Shown here piece by piece: positions 35,661 through 45,425 of a DNA stretch of 64,000 nt. Where the stretch lies: positions 372,001 through 436,000 of the forward strand of contig NZ_JAKGAR010000001.1 of assembly GCF_021532625.1 (NCBI RefSeq). The letters are read 5' to 3'. Source of the DNA: Octadecabacter algicola. GTDB lineage: Bacteria > Pseudomonadota > Alphaproteobacteria > Rhodobacterales > Rhodobacteraceae. The notes below the pieces were generated by a model, which did no database searches, had not been told where the DNA came from, and saw only the letters and a program-made list of their open reading frames with translations. The number at the start of each line of letters is the position of its first letter. Within the stretch, counting starts at the first letter, position 1. Position numbers and translations under genes: made by a program.

Positions 35661-36254
35661 ATGGTCACACCGGAACACGTACTGACGTATTGGCTTGATG
35701 AGGTCGGGCCGAAGGGCTGGTATAATGGAGGAAGCGAACTTGACCAACAGGTTCGGGATAAGTTTGAACCGACTTGGACCCAAGCCCAAGAGGGCGCTTG
35801 TGGATTGTGGCTGACATCGCCGATTGGAGCCTTGGGCTACATCATCCTAATGGACCAATTTCCCCGCAATATGTTTCGCGATCAAGCGGCGGCTTTTGCG
35901 TCGGACCAATCTGCGCGGGCAGCCACTAAGGTTGCCATTGAAAAGGATTGGGATCTAAAACTCCCAGAACCTGCACGACAGTTTTTCTACCTTCCCTTGA
36001 TGCATTCCGAAAATTTGATTGATCAAGACCGCGCTGTTCGTCTTATCGCGACCCGGATGTCGGACTCTGACAGTCATCTGCGCCATGCTCGGGCACATCG
36101 CACTGTGATCCGTCAATTTGGCCGTTTTCCATATCGCAATGCCGCGCTTGGGCGAAAGACAACCAATGCTGAGGCGGAATGGCTTTCGGATGGGGGATAT
36201 AAATTAGCCCTGGATGAAGTGGATGACGTCACCAAAGCGAAAGAGGGCGAATAG
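35661..36254 (+). CDS. DUF924 family protein
   Basis: 197 aa, all-helical. Family signatures seen are EHVLTYWLDEVGPKGWYNGG at the N-terminus, LGYIILMDQFPRNMFRD (about 58-74), FFYLPLMHSENLIDQDR (about 108-124) and GRFPYRNAALGR. The fold is TPR-like. The function is unknown; the family is widespread in alphaproteobacteria. It lies between the MFS gene and the GGDEF gene on the same strand. Confidence 0.85.
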   Translation: MVTPEHVLTYWLDEVGPKGWYNGGSELDQQVRDKFEPTWTQAQEGACGLWLTSPIGALGYIILMDQFPRNMFRDQAAAFASDQSARAATKVAIEKDWDLKLPEPARQFFYLPLMHSENLIDQDRAVRLIATRMSDSDSHLRHARAHRTVIRQFGRFPYRNAALGRKTTNAEAEWLSDGGYKLALDEVDDVTKAKEGE

Positions 36255-36310
36255 AAACGTTTTCGTAATGTTTGACATGCAAAGGTGAACGCCAATTATT
36301 GGTGGGCCCG

Positions 36311-37849
36311 ATGACGAAATCAGACAAAATCGAAGACGGTGACCCCGTGCATAGGGACGTAAATTCGCCAGCTTCAACGTGGCGTGATGCCTTTACAAGT
36401 GACGACAGCATGTCGGTCACGCTACAAATCATGAATGCAATGGAACAAGGTATCTTGGTTTGGTCCGCCAGCGGGACCTGTGAGTTGTTCAACACACGTG
36501 TCTTTGACGTTCTCGAACTTGAGCCGACAGATCTGGGGATTGGAACATCGCGTAATGATTTCTTAGCGTCGGCGCGGGCTCGGGGTGAACTGAGCGCTGA
36601 AAAACACGCCGAAACCGATCTGAAATTTAGTCGCCGTGAACCGTTTCAATTTGATCGCAACCTGCCTTCGGGTCGCGTTGTGGCAACCTATGCGCGCCCG
36701 ACACGAGAAGGCGGATTCGTTGTCACCTTCACCGATGTATCCGTGGCCCGCCAGAACGAAGCAAAACTCGCCGAGGCGAAACATGCAGCTGAACAGGCTG
36801 AAGCAAAAGCAAAACAAATCCTACAGGAAGAACGGGCGCGTCGCGCAGAAGCGCGTGCCTTGGCTGACCTCGATGAATGGCTGCAGTCCTGTAAGTCACT
36901 GACTGAACTTTATCACATTGTCGAAAAGTTTCTCGCCGGTCTCATTCCGGGGAGTAAGGGAGAGCTCTATATCTATTCCAACTCCCGCGATGTTCTGGAT
37001 GGTGTTTGTGAGTGGGGCGACACCCAAGGCATCAACGACCATATAACAGCGGATGAATGTTGGGCGTTACGGCGTGGGCGTGGATTTCAATTTAAGCCAG
37101 AAACGCTCTGTCTACCCTGTGATCACCTTCATGGAGAGATGGCGGATACTCCGGGGAACTATTCTTGCATACCTGTTGTGGCCCATGGCGATACGGTGGG
37201 AATGCTACATGTCGAATTTGACTCGAAGAGTTCATATGATGAACTGAAAGCAATGGGCCGCTTTGCCAGTCGCAGCGCTGAACATATTTCTATGGCGATC
37301 GCGAATGTGAAACTGCGCGACGAACTGCATGCACAATCAATTCGTGACCCTTTGACAGGCCTGTATAATCGTCGCTACTTCATGGACGCGATGCGACGGG
37401 AAACCTCAATGTCGGATCGTGGGGGGCAGGGCTATGGCCTCATCTCTTTGGACGCCGACAAGTTTAAGACATTCAATGACAATCACGGTCATGAGGCTGG
37501 AGACGCTGTGCTGCGCGCCTTGGGCGAGCAGATGATTGCGTCAATGCCGGAAAATTCCGTATGCGCCCGCGTCGGTGGGGAGGAATTTGCGGTGTTGTTG
37601 CCCAAATCGAATCTCGATCAAGCTATGGAACGCGCTGAAGCCCTGCGAGAAGCTGTTGCTGCGCTTGCGGTACATAGTTCATTCGGGATGCTACCAAAGG
37701 TCACCATCAGTTCAGGAGTCGCGGCGTATCGTGGGGACAACACATCGCCCAATCTATTGATGAAACGCGCAGATGAGGCGCTTTACGCTGCGAAGGCCGA
37801 TGGGCGCAACTGTGTAAAGCCCGCGACATCAGGCCAAACGACGCCGTGA
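36311..37849 (+). CDS. PAS-GAF-GGDEF diguanylate cyclase
   Basis: 512 aa from ATG 36311; a TTG start 13 codons upstream is the alternative. Domain order: PAS-like (about 25-145, MNAMEQGILVWSASGTCELF), a short coiled coil of Ala/Glu/Lys (about 150-185), a GAF-like sensor (about 190-340, with DECWALRRGRGF and LCLPCDHL) and GGDEF (about 350-510). The active site reads RVGGEEF and the metal-binding Asp is in ISLDADKFKTFND. It should make cyclic di-GMP. The RxxD inhibitory site five residues before GGEEF is absent, so product feedback is not expected. No membrane segment, hence a cytoplasmic sensor. The GAF signal is unknown; the Cys/His-rich DECWALRRGR type is common in GAF-GGDEF proteins. Confidence 0.9.
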   Translation: MTKSDKIEDGDPVHRDVNSPASTWRDAFTSDDSMSVTLQIMNAMEQGILVWSASGTCELFNTRVFDVLELEPTDLGIGTSRNDFLASARARGELSAEKHAETDLKFSRREPFQFDRNLPSGRVVATYARPTREGGFVVTFTDVSVARQNEAKLAEAKHAAEQAEAKAKQILQEERARRAEARALADLDEWLQSCKSLTELYHIVEKFLAGLIPGSKGELYIYSNSRDVLDGVCEWGDTQGINDHITADECWALRRGRGFQFKPETLCLPCDHLHGEMADTPGNYSCIPVVAHGDTVGMLHVEFDSKSSYDELKAMGRFASRSAEHISMAIANVKLRDELHAQSIRDPLTGLYNRRYFMDAMRRETSMSDRGGQGYGLISLDADKFKTFNDNHGHEAGDAVLRALGEQMIASMPENSVCARVGGEEFAVLLPKSNLDQAMERAEALREAVAALAVHSSFGMLPKVTISSGVAAYRGDNTSPNLLMKRADEALYAAKADGRNCVKPATSGQTTP

Positions 37850-37897
37850 TAGGTTTGCATAGCGGGGTTGACCTGTGGTCACTGGCGGTCGGAATAA

Positions 37898-37921
37898 ATT
37901 TAGTTTAATGCTAAACTAAAT
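37898..37921. promoter_or_regulatory. AT-rich perfect palindrome (operator candidate) before lpdA
   Basis: Arms atttagttta and taaactaaat (10 bp each, perfect) flank a 4-base centre atgc. It ends 21 bp before the lpdA GTG codon and just before its GAGGAGG. Position and symmetry suit a dimeric repressor (for example MarR- or GntR-type), or an RNA hairpin in the leader. No T-run follows, so it is not a terminator of the GGDEF gene. Confidence 0.5.
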
Positions 37922-37942
37922 CTGGACGAGGAGGATCCCAGC

Positions 37943-39334
37943 GTGGCCCAAAATTTTGATATGATCGTAATCGGCGCTGGCCCTGGTGGCTATGTGGCGG
38001 CCATTCGTGGCGCGCAATTGGGCCTAAAGGTCTGTGTGGTAGAACGTGAACATTTGGGCGGCATTTGTCTTAACTGGGGTTGTATTCCAACCAAAGCGTT
38101 GCTGCGTTCGGCCGAAGTGTTCCATCTGATGCACCGCGCTAAGGATTTCGGTCTTAAAGCGGATGGCATTGATTATGATCTGCCAGCAGTCGTGAAGCGG
38201 TCTCGCGGGGTTGCAGGCCAATTGTCTGGCGGTATCGGTCATCTGTTGAAGAAAAACAAATGCACCGTGGTCATGGGCGAAGCCAAGATTACGGGTAAAG
38301 GTAAAGTCTCCGTTAAGACAGACAAAGGGTCGGAAGAGCTGACGGCGAAAAACATCGTTGTCGCCACAGGTGCACGCGCCCGTGAATTGCCCGGTCTTGA
38401 GGCGGACGGCGATCTCGTATGGACATACAAAGCTGCGCTTGATCCTGTGCGCATGCCGAAAAAGTTGTTGGTGATTGGATCTGGTGCCATCGGCATTGAA
38501 TTCGCAAGTTTTTACAACACTTTGGGCGCAGATACGACAGTGGTCGAAGTCATGGACCGTGTTCTTCCTGTGGAAGATGCAGAGATTTCAGCCTTTGCGA
38601 AAAAGCAGTTCGTTAAGCAGGGCATGAAGATTATGGAAAAAGCCATGGTCAAGCAACTTGATCGCGGCAAAGGCAAAGTAACCGCTCACATCGAAATAAA
38701 CGGTAAGGTCGAGAAGCAAGATTTCGACACTGTTATTTCTGCGGTTGGTATCGTTGGCAATGTAGAAGGCCTCGGCCTTGAAGAGGTTGGTGTAAAGATC
38801 GATCGCACCCACGTTGTCACAGATGAGTACTGCCGCACGGGCGTGGATGGGCTTTATGCCATTGGCGATATTGCGGGTGCCCCTTGGTTGGCCCACAAAG
38901 CGTCCCACGAAGGCGTTATGGTTGCCGATCTAATTGCGGGCAAATCTGCCCATCCGGTCAAACCAGAATCCATCGCCGGCTGCACATATTGTCATCCGCA
39001 AGTTGCCAGCGTCGGCTATACCGAGGCCAAAGCCAAAGAACTGGGCTATAAAATCAAAGTGGGTCGTTTCCCGTTCATTGGTAACGGTAAGGCGATTGCG
39101 CTTGGCGAACCCGAAGGCATGGTCAAGACCATCTTTGACGCAAAAACTGGCGAACTGTTAGGCGCTCATATGGTTGGGGCAGAGGTCACAGAGATGATCC
39201 AAGGCTACGTCATTGGCCGCAAACTGGAGACCACAGAAGAAGACCTGATGGAAACCGTCTTCCCGCACCCGACACTGTCAGAAATGATGCACGAGAGCGT
39301 TTTGGACGCCTACGACCGCGTCATTCATATGTAA
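37943..39334 (+). CDS. lpdA: Dihydrolipoyl dehydrogenase (E3)
   Basis: 463 aa, GTG start with GAGGAGG upstream. E3 reoxidises the lipoyl groups of pyruvate, 2-oxoglutarate, branched-chain or glycine-cleavage complexes, using FAD and NAD+. Motifs: FAD-binding GAGPGGYVAA (12-21), the redox disulfide in GGICLNWGCIPTKAL (about 40-54), NAD-binding GSGAIGIEFASF, FAD-binding YAIGDIAG, and the catalytic His-Glu in FPHPTLSEMMHES. No E1 or E2 gene lies beside it, so this is a separate copy whose partner complex cannot be told here. A palindrome that may be an operator lies directly upstream, and a terminator follows. Confidence 0.96.
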   Translation: MAQNFDMIVIGAGPGGYVAAIRGAQLGLKVCVVEREHLGGICLNWGCIPTKALLRSAEVFHLMHRAKDFGLKADGIDYDLPAVVKRSRGVAGQLSGGIGHLLKKNKCTVVMGEAKITGKGKVSVKTDKGSEELTAKNIVVATGARARELPGLEADGDLVWTYKAALDPVRMPKKLLVIGSGAIGIEFASFYNTLGADTTVVEVMDRVLPVEDAEISAFAKKQFVKQGMKIMEKAMVKQLDRGKGKVTAHIEINGKVEKQDFDTVISAVGIVGNVEGLGLEEVGVKIDRTHVVTDEYCRTGVDGLYAIGDIAGAPWLAHKASHEGVMVADLIAGKSAHPVKPESIAGCTYCHPQVASVGYTEAKAKELGYKIKVGRFPFIGNGKAIALGEPEGMVKTIFDAKTGELLGAHMVGAEVTEMIQGYVIGRKLETTEEDLMETVFPHPTLSEMMHESVLDAYDRVIHM

Positions 39335-39360
39335 GACCCCGTGTTGGTTTCGAAATGTAT

Positions 39361-39387
39361 AAGGGCGTCCTAATCGGACGCCCTTTT
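39361..39387 (+). terminator. Rho-independent terminator after lpdA
   Basis: 10-bp perfect stem aagggcgtcc/ggacgccctt, 5-base loop, then tttt within the stem end and tail. Confidence 0.85.
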
Positions 39388-39425
39388 GCGTTGCCCCGAC
39401 CGCCGCGCGGGCGTAGCCATTGCGT

Positions 39426-40574
39426 ATGAACGTTCAGCACACAGATAGCAGCACACATTGGCCCATGATCGTCTTGCTTTGGGCGACAGGGCTGTTGGCG
39501 GCCTCGCAATTTGCAAAGATCTCTCTCACCTTTGATGAGCTTCAGGCGGTTTACCCCAACGGGTCCGTGGCCTTGGCTGTGTCGGGTGTGTCGGTTGTTG
39601 GCATCTTGGGCGGGGCTATGGCAGGCTATTTTGTCGCGAGGATTGGCGCACGGCGTGCTGTACTTGGGGCGGTGGTGTTTTCCGCGATTGTGTCGCTTTC
39701 ACAAGGGATTAGCTTGCCGTTCTGGTTGTTTATGGTGACGCGTATTGCCGAAGGGTTTGGCCATTTATTATTGGTCGTAGCTTTGCCAACGATGATGGCG
39801 GCGCTGGCGCGGCCTAACGATAGAAGCGTCGTTATGGGGCTTTGGGGCACGTTCTTTGGTGTAGGCTATGCTCTTATGGCGTTGGCTGTGCCTTCGGTCT
39901 TGGCGTGGGGCGGACCGACGGCGGTATATATGGGGCACGGGGTTTTGCTGGCGGGGTTGTTTCCGCTTTTATGGATCGCCTTGCCACAGGTAATGTCGGG
40001 CAAGGCCAGGATGCCCAATGTCGTCGAAGTCCATCGCGCAATCTTTTCGAACCCACGTTATTTCGCACCCGGTTTGGGCCATGGTATCTACACGTCTTTG
40101 TTTATCGCGTTGGTGGCTTTTTTGCCCGCGACGTTAGATGCAATTTGGTTAACGGCTGTGCTGCCCTTGGCCAACCTGTCCGGCACCTTTGTAAGTGGTT
40201 TCATCGCCCGTGTTTTGCCCGCGTCACGCCTGTCGATTGGAGGCTTCGCTGTGGCTGCGGTTTTGTTTGCGGTGTTAGGATTAACCGGTTCGGTTGGCGT
40301 GGCGTTGCTAGCCCTATTCGCCACAGGCGTTACGGCTGGGGCGAACTTTGCGGCGGTGCCAGAATTTAACACCCGTCCCGAGGATCAGGCCCGTGCAAAC
40401 GGTGCCGTTGCCCAGATCGGTAATATTGGCACATTTACGGGCACTCCGGTGTTTGCGCTGGTCGCTGGAAGCCTATGGGGCCTTGTCGGTGTAAGCATCG
40501 CAATCTGTCTTGCGGGTGTGGTGTATGCTGGTTTCGCATACATGCGTGCCAGAATGTCAGCAGAGAACGGTTAA
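39426..40574 (+). CDS. MFS transporter
   Basis: 382 aa from ATG 39426 (an in-frame TTG lies two codons earlier). About twelve hydrophobic helices; MFS loop pattern GYFVARIGARRAVLG (about 67-81) and RIAEGFGHLLLVV. The C-terminal half contains PEFNTRPEDQARANGAVAQI between helices. It resembles the CynX/NimT-like or general MFS_1 permeases; the substrate is unknown. It lies between the lpdA terminator and uvrA, with no ligand-specific neighbours. Confidence 0.8.
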   Translation: MNVQHTDSSTHWPMIVLLWATGLLAASQFAKISLTFDELQAVYPNGSVALAVSGVSVVGILGGAMAGYFVARIGARRAVLGAVVFSAIVSLSQGISLPFWLFMVTRIAEGFGHLLLVVALPTMMAALARPNDRSVVMGLWGTFFGVGYALMALAVPSVLAWGGPTAVYMGHGVLLAGLFPLLWIALPQVMSGKARMPNVVEVHRAIFSNPRYFAPGLGHGIYTSLFIALVAFLPATLDAIWLTAVLPLANLSGTFVSGFIARVLPASRLSIGGFAVAAVLFAVLGLTGSVGVALLALFATGVTAGANFAAVPEFNTRPEDQARANGAVAQIGNIGTFTGTPVFALVAGSLWGLVGVSIAICLAGVVYAGFAYMRARMSAENG

Positions 40575-40665
40575 TTCTTTCCTATGTTCCACTATTGTTC
40601 TATATCGGGGTTGGTCAATGCACCAATGCCCCTTATGTGGTGGCAAGTAATATCGGGGGGCCAGT

Positions 40666-43521
40666 ATGGCTGAGCTTAAGAATATCGAAGTGCGCGGCGC
40701 GCGCGAACATAATCTCAAGAACATCGACGTGGATATTCCACGCGATCAGCTTGTGGTGATAACGGGGCTGTCCGGGTCGGGTAAGTCGTCATTGGCCTTT
40801 GATACGATTTATGCCGAAGGGCAGCGTCGGTACGTTGAATCCCTGAGCGCTTATGCCCGTCAGTTCCTTGATATGATGGGGAAACCTGATGTGGATCACA
40901 TCAGTGGTTTGTCCCCCGCTATTTCGATTGAACAGAAAACCACCAGTAAAAACCCGCGTTCCACTGTGGGCACTGTAACCGAAATTTACGATTACATGCG
41001 CTTGTTGTTTGCACGCGTCGGGACGCCGTTTTCCCCAACCACGGGCCTGCCGATTGAAGCCCAGCAAGTACAAGACATGGTCGATCGTGTCATGGACATG
41101 GAAGAAGGGACACGAGGGTATCTTTTGGCGCCGATCGTGCGGGACCGCAAAGGCGAATACCGCAAAGAATTTTTAGAACTCCGAAAGCAGGGCTTTCAGC
41201 GTGTCAAAGTGGATGGTGAGTTCTATGAGCTCGACGAGCCGCCGACGCTGGATAAAAAGTTCCGCCATGACATTGATGTGGTTGTTGATCGGATCGTGGT
41301 ACGCGAAGGCTTGGAAACCCGTCTGGCTGACAGTTTCCGGACGGCTCTGGACCTTGCGGACGGGATTACAGTTCTCGAGACCGCGCCAAATGAAGGTGAT
41401 CCAGAACGTGTGACGTTCTCTGAAAACTTTAGCTGTCCTGTGTCCGGCTTTACGATTCCTGAAATTGAACCACGTCTTTTCTCGTTCAACGCGCCGTTTG
41501 GGGCGTGCCCGTCCTGTGATGGTTTAGGGGTTGAGCTGTTTTTCGACGAAGGTTTGGTCGTTCCAGATAAGACATTGAAGATCTATGACGGTGCCTTGGC
41601 CCCGTGGCGCAAAGGTAAATCGCCGTACTTCCTGCAAACCATCGAAGCCATCGCTAAGCATTACGAATTCGATAAGAATACTCGTTGGAAAGACCTTCCG
41701 GCGTTTGTGCAGCAGGTTTTCCTTTATGGATCTGGCGACGAAGAGATCAAGTTCCGCTATGATGAAGGCGGGCGCGTCTATGAGGTGTCCCGCGCGTTTG
41801 AGGGCGTGATCCCCAATATGGAACGTCGTTATCGTGAGACAGATTCAAACTGGGTCCGCGAAGAATTTGAACGTTATCAAAACAACAGGCACTGCGGAAC
41901 CTGTGGTGGTTATCGTCTTCGTGAAGAAGCACTGGCAGTTAAGATTGCGGGGCTTCACGTGGGCCAAGTGGTTCAGATGTCCATCAACGAGGCATATGAA
42001 TGGTGTAAGTCCGTTCCAGATCACCTCGGCAAACAAAAGAACGAAATCGCCGTGGCGATCCTCAAGGAAATACGCGAACGGCTTGGGTTCTTGAACAATG
42101 TTGGCCTTGAATACCTGACGTTAAGCCGTAATTCCGGCACCTTGTCAGGTGGTGAAAGCCAGCGCATTAGGCTCGCCAGTCAGATTGGGTCAGGATTACA
42201 AGGTGTGCTTTATGTCTTGGACGAACCCAGCATTGGGTTGCACCAGCGCGACAATGACCGTCTTTTGACGACGCTGAAGAATCTGCGCGATCAGGGCAAT
42301 ACGGTGATTGTGGTCGAACACGACGAAGAGGCTGTGCGTGAGGCGGATTATGTCTTTGATATTGGTCCAGGGGCAGGGGTCCACGGCGGGCAGGTGGTGG
42401 CGAAAGGCACGCCTGCCGAAATTATTGCCAACCCTGACAGCATCACGGGTGACTACCTAGCGGGACGTCGCGAGATTGCAGTGCCTAAGGTGCGCCGAAA
42501 GGGTAACAAAAAGAAGGTTACCGTGAAAAAGGCGAGCGGGAACAATCTGCAAGCCATCACCGTTGATTTTCCTTTGGGCAAGTTCGTCTGTGTGACGGGC
42601 GTGTCTGGAGGTGGTAAATCCACGCTGACGATTGAAACCCTGTTCAAGACAGCCTCAATGGCGTTGAACGGGGCGCGCCAAACGCCTGCACCGTGTGAAA
42701 CCATCAAGGGACTAGAGCATCTTGATAAGGTTATCGACATCGATCAGCGCCCAATTGGACGCACACCACGCTCGAACCCTGCGACATACACTGGGGCCTT
42801 TACGCCGATCCGCGATTGGTTCGCGGGCCTACCCGAAGCCAAGGCGCGTGGATATAAACCAGGGCGGTTCAGTTTCAACGTAAAGGGTGGGCGCTGTGAG
42901 GCCTGTCAGGGTGATGGCGTCATCAAGATCGAGATGCACTTCTTGCCAGATGTCTACGTCGAATGTGAAACCTGTAAGGGCAAACGCTACAATCGCGAAA
43001 CCCTAGAGATCATGTTCAAAGGCAAAAGCATTGCCGATGTTTTGGACATGACCGTCGAAGAGGCACAGGGCTTCTTTAAGGCTGTGCCAAGCATTCGTGA
43101 CAAAATGGATGCGCTGATGCGGGTTGGTCTGGGCTACATCAAAGTGGGCCAGCAAGCGACGACGTTGTCGGGCGGTGAGGCGCAGCGCGTAAAGCTGTCC
43201 AAAGAACTGGCCAAACGGTCCACAGGTCGCACATTGTATATTTTGGACGAGCCAACCACCGGTTTGCACTTTGAAGATGTTCGAAAATTGCTAGAAGTGC
43301 TGCATGAGCTGGTCGAAGGTGGCAATACAGTTGTGGTGATTGAGCACAATCTCGACGTGGTAAAAACCGCCGATCATGTGATCGATATCGGTCCCGAGGG
43401 TGGCGACAAAGGAGGCACCGTTGTGGCCATCGGCACACCTGAACAGGTGGCCGAGGTTGAGGGGTCACATACGGGCCGCTACCTCAAAGAGATGCTCGCG
43501 GCCCGCGTGGCGGCTGAGTAA
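40666..43521 (+). CDS. uvrA: Excinuclease ABC subunit A
   Basis: 951 aa, full length. UvrA is the damage-sensing ATPase of nucleotide excision repair. It has two ABC ATPase modules: Walker [13 protein letters not shown] (about 33-44) and [11 protein letters not shown], with [14 protein letters not shown] and [14 protein letters not shown] signatures, and Walker [16 protein letters not shown] and [15 protein letters not shown]. Zinc-finger cysteines are visible in CPSCDGLG with CGTCGGYR, and in CEACQGDG with CETCKG. No SOS box was recognised in the 90 bp upstream. The stop codon abuts the stop of the convergent mmsB. Confidence 0.97.
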   Translation: MAELKNIEVRGAREHNLKNIDVDIPRDQLVVITGLSGSGKSSLAFDTIYAEGQRRYVESLSAYARQFLDMMGKPDVDHISGLSPAISIEQKTTSKNPRSTVGTVTEIYDYMRLLFARVGTPFSPTTGLPIEAQQVQDMVDRVMDMEEGTRGYLLAPIVRDRKGEYRKEFLELRKQGFQRVKVDGEFYELDEPPTLDKKFRHDIDVVVDRIVVREGLETRLADSFRTALDLADGITVLETAPNEGDPERVTFSENFSCPVSGFTIPEIEPRLFSFNAPFGACPSCDGLGVELFFDEGLVVPDKTLKIYDGALAPWRKGKSPYFLQTIEAIAKHYEFDKNTRWKDLPAFVQQVFLYGSGDEEIKFRYDEGGRVYEVSRAFEGVIPNMERRYRETDSNWVREEFERYQNNRHCGTCGGYRLREEALAVKIAGLHVGQVVQMSINEAYEWCKSVPDHLGKQKNEIAVAILKEIRERLGFLNNVGLEYLTLSRNSGTLSGGESQRIRLASQIGSGLQGVLYVLDEPSIGLHQRDNDRLLTTLKNLRDQGNTVIVVEHDEEAVREADYVFDIGPGAGVHGGQVVAKGTPAEIIANPDSITGDYLAGRREIAVPKVRRKGNKKKVTVKKASGNNLQAITVDFPLGKFVCVTGVSGGGKSTLTIETLFKTASMALNGARQTPAPCETIKGLEHLDKVIDIDQRPIGRTPRSNPATYTGAFTPIRDWFAGLPEAKARGYKPGRFSFNVKGGRCEACQGDGVIKIEMHFLPDVYVECETCKGKRYNRETLEIMFKGKSIADVLDMTVEEAQGFFKAVPSIRDKMDALMRVGLGYIKVGQQATTLSGGEAQRVKLSKELAKRSTGRTLYILDEPTTGLHFEDVRKLLEVLHELVEGGNTVVVIEHNLDVVKTADHVIDIGPEGGDKGGTVVAIGTPEQVAEVEGSHTGRYLKEMLAARVAAE

Positions 43522-44382
43522 TCAGTCGCCCGCCAAAAACGGCAACATGGCAGAGAAATCCATGCCGCCCATGCCCTGAAGTTCGACGAAGTCTGCATAG
43601 ACTTCTGTGGCGCGTTCACCCATCGGGGTGGATGCGTTCACGGCCCCTGCGGCCTGCTGTGCGAGACGCAAATCCTTGAGCATCAGTGATGCCGCAAAAC
43701 CGGGAATGTATGAATTATCAGCGGGCGTCTCTGGCCCGACCCCTGGCGCGGGGCAATAGGCGTTCATGGACCAGCTGTAGCCTGACGAGGTGCTTACGAC
43801 GTCGAACATCTTTTGACGATCAAGGCCCAGCTTATCCGCCAAGGCAAACGCTTCGCAGGTCGCAATCATTGTCGCGCCGAGGATCATGTTGTTGCAAATT
43901 TTGGCAGCTTGACCTGCGCCTGCCTCGCCGCAATGCACTGCCTTTTGGCCCATGATATCGAACAACGGATCGGCAATTGCAAAGGCCGCAGCACTGCCAC
44001 CCGCCATAAATGTTAGTGTGCCGTTCGTTGCTCCGCCGATGCCACCAGAAACAGGCGCATCAACGGACAAAAGCCCTGTTTTTTCAGCGGATGCAGCGAC
44101 ATCTCGGGCGGATTGGACATCAACAGTAGAGCAGTCCAGATGGAGTGCGCCCTTGGTCATGGCGGGGTGAATGTCTTCAGCGACAGAACGCAAAATGTCA
44201 CCGTTTGGCAGCATGGTAATTACCACCTCTGCTCCATCTACAGCGGCTGCGACTGTTGGTGCACAGGTGATGTCATCGGGCGCAGCCATGGTATCAAAGC
44301 CCGTGACGGAATGGCCAGCGGCGATCAAACAACGCGCCATTGGGGCACCCATGTTTCCTAGGCCGATAAAGGTTATTTTCAT
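43522..44382 (-). CDS. mmsB: 3-hydroxyisobutyrate dehydrogenase
   Basis: 286 aa from the ATG that overlaps the stop of the upstream hydrolase gene (ATGA) and has GGAG upstream. It oxidises 3-hydroxyisobutyrate to methylmalonate semialdehyde in valine catabolism with NAD+. Motifs: NAD-binding FIGLGNMGAPMARCLIAAGH at the N-terminus, substrate-binding DAPVSGGIGGATNGTL (about 118-133), and the catalytic lysine in GQAAKICNNMILG (about 170). C-terminal KDLRLAQQAAG is characteristic. It forms a two-gene operon with the 3-hydroxyisobutyryl-CoA hydrolase, which makes its substrate. Confidence 0.93.
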   Translation of the reverse strand: MKITFIGLGNMGAPMARCLIAAGHSVTGFDTMAAPDDITCAPTVAAAVDGAEVVITMLPNGDILRSVAEDIHPAMTKGALHLDCSTVDVQSARDVAASAEKTGLLSVDAPVSGGIGGATNGTLTFMAGGSAAAFAIADPLFDIMGQKAVHCGEAGAGQAAKICNNMILGATMIATCEAFALADKLGLDRQKMFDVVSTSSGYSWSMNAYCPAPGVGPETPADNSYIPGFAASLMLKDLRLAQQAAGAVNASTPMGERATEVYADFVELQGMGGMDFSAMLPFLAGD

Positions 44383-45422
44383 TTTTGGGCTCCAGTTAAA
44401 TCCAGTGGTGGTTTTGTGGGGTAGCTCATGGCGAGAACGTCCGCGCCGCTGACGGCCGACCAATCCTCGTGACGCCATTTCGGTGTACGGTCTTTGTCGA
44501 TAATCGCAGCGCGTATGCCCTCAAGGAAGTCGCTGTGTTCCATACCGCGTGATGTGAACCGGAATTCATGATCTAGGGCGGCTTCGATGGTGTCTGCCAA
44601 GCGCACTTTATGAATCAAAGCCACAGTTGCGCACAGCGAAAGCGGTGAATGCCGCTGCATCAGTTTCTTTCCGTGGGCGATTGCTTCGTGGGGAGCGTCT
44701 GGCATGGCGCGCCATATGTCGCCCATGGTTTCGCCGCCAAAGACAGCGTCGATGTCTGTTTGCCACCCTTTAAGACGGCTTTCAGGGTGGGGTTTGGCGA
44801 GGGCATCAACAGCCGTCCAATCGCCTGTTTTGCAAAGGTTAAGGATCAAGGAGTCCCAATACTCGCGGGGGACATAGTAGTCCGCAAACCCGGTGTAGAT
44901 CGCGTCCCCAGCGTCCAATCTGTCCGCCGTCAATCCAATGTATTCCCCCAGACGCCCCGGTGCGCGGGCAAGGATCAGTGATCCCCCGACATCAGGGACC
45001 AGACCGATGGACACTTCTGGCATGGCGATTTGACTATTCTCACACACGATACGGTGGGACCCATGACAACCGACACCGACGCCGCCGCCCATGGTAAAGC
45101 CCTGCATGAAGGTGACGACGGGTTTTGGGAAATTGAACAGCTTGGCGTTCATCCGGTATTCGTCACGCCAGAACCTTTCACCGTAGCTGTAATTCTTACG
45201 GGTTCCGTTGTCATATAGGTCTTGGATGTCGCCCCCCGCGCAAAAGGCTTTGTCGCCAAGCGCATCAATCACAACAAGTTCGATAGCATCGTCATCAGCC
45301 CAAACATCGATAGCGGCTTCAATGGCAAGGCTCATGTCCCAAGTGAGCGCGTTCAACGCATCAGGGCGGGTCAAGGTGATACGGCCTGCGCGGCCTTCGG
45401 TACGGATGTGGATGTCGTCCAA
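44379..45422 (-). CDS. 3-hydroxyisobutyryl-CoA hydrolase (enoyl-CoA hydratase family)
   Basis: 347 aa, longer than plain enoyl-CoA hydratases (about 260) because of the C-terminal region typical of HIBYL-CoA hydrolases. The crotonase fold shows the oxyanion-hole segments FCAGGDIQDLY (about 60-70) and GFTMGGGVGVGCHGSHRI (about 109-126). MPEVSIGLVPDVGGS carries the catalytic Glu and Asp pattern of this hydrolase. It frees 3-hydroxyisobutyrate from CoA in valine degradation. Coupled by a 4-bp overlap to mmsB, which uses the product. The next gene upstream on the strand is a YbdK-type ligase 3 bp away, probably in the same transcript. Confidence 0.9.
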   Translation of the reverse strand: MDDIHIRTEGRAGRITLTRPDALNALTWDMSLAIEAAIDVWADDDAIELVVIDALGDKAFCAGGDIQDLYDNGTRKNYSYGERFWRDEYRMNAKLFNFPKPVVTFMQGFTMGGGVGVGCHGSHRIVCENSQIAMPEVSIGLVPDVGGSLILARAPGRLGEYIGLTADRLDAGDAIYTGFADYYVPREYWDSLILNLCKTGDWTAVDALAKPHPESRLKGWQTDIDAVFGGETMGDIWRAMPDAPHEAIAHGKKLMQRHSPLSLCATVALIHKVRLADTIEAALDHEFRFTSRGMEHSDFLEGIRAAIIDKDRTPKWRHEDWSAVSGADVLAMSYPTKPPLDLTGAQK

Positions 45423-45425
45423 GGT

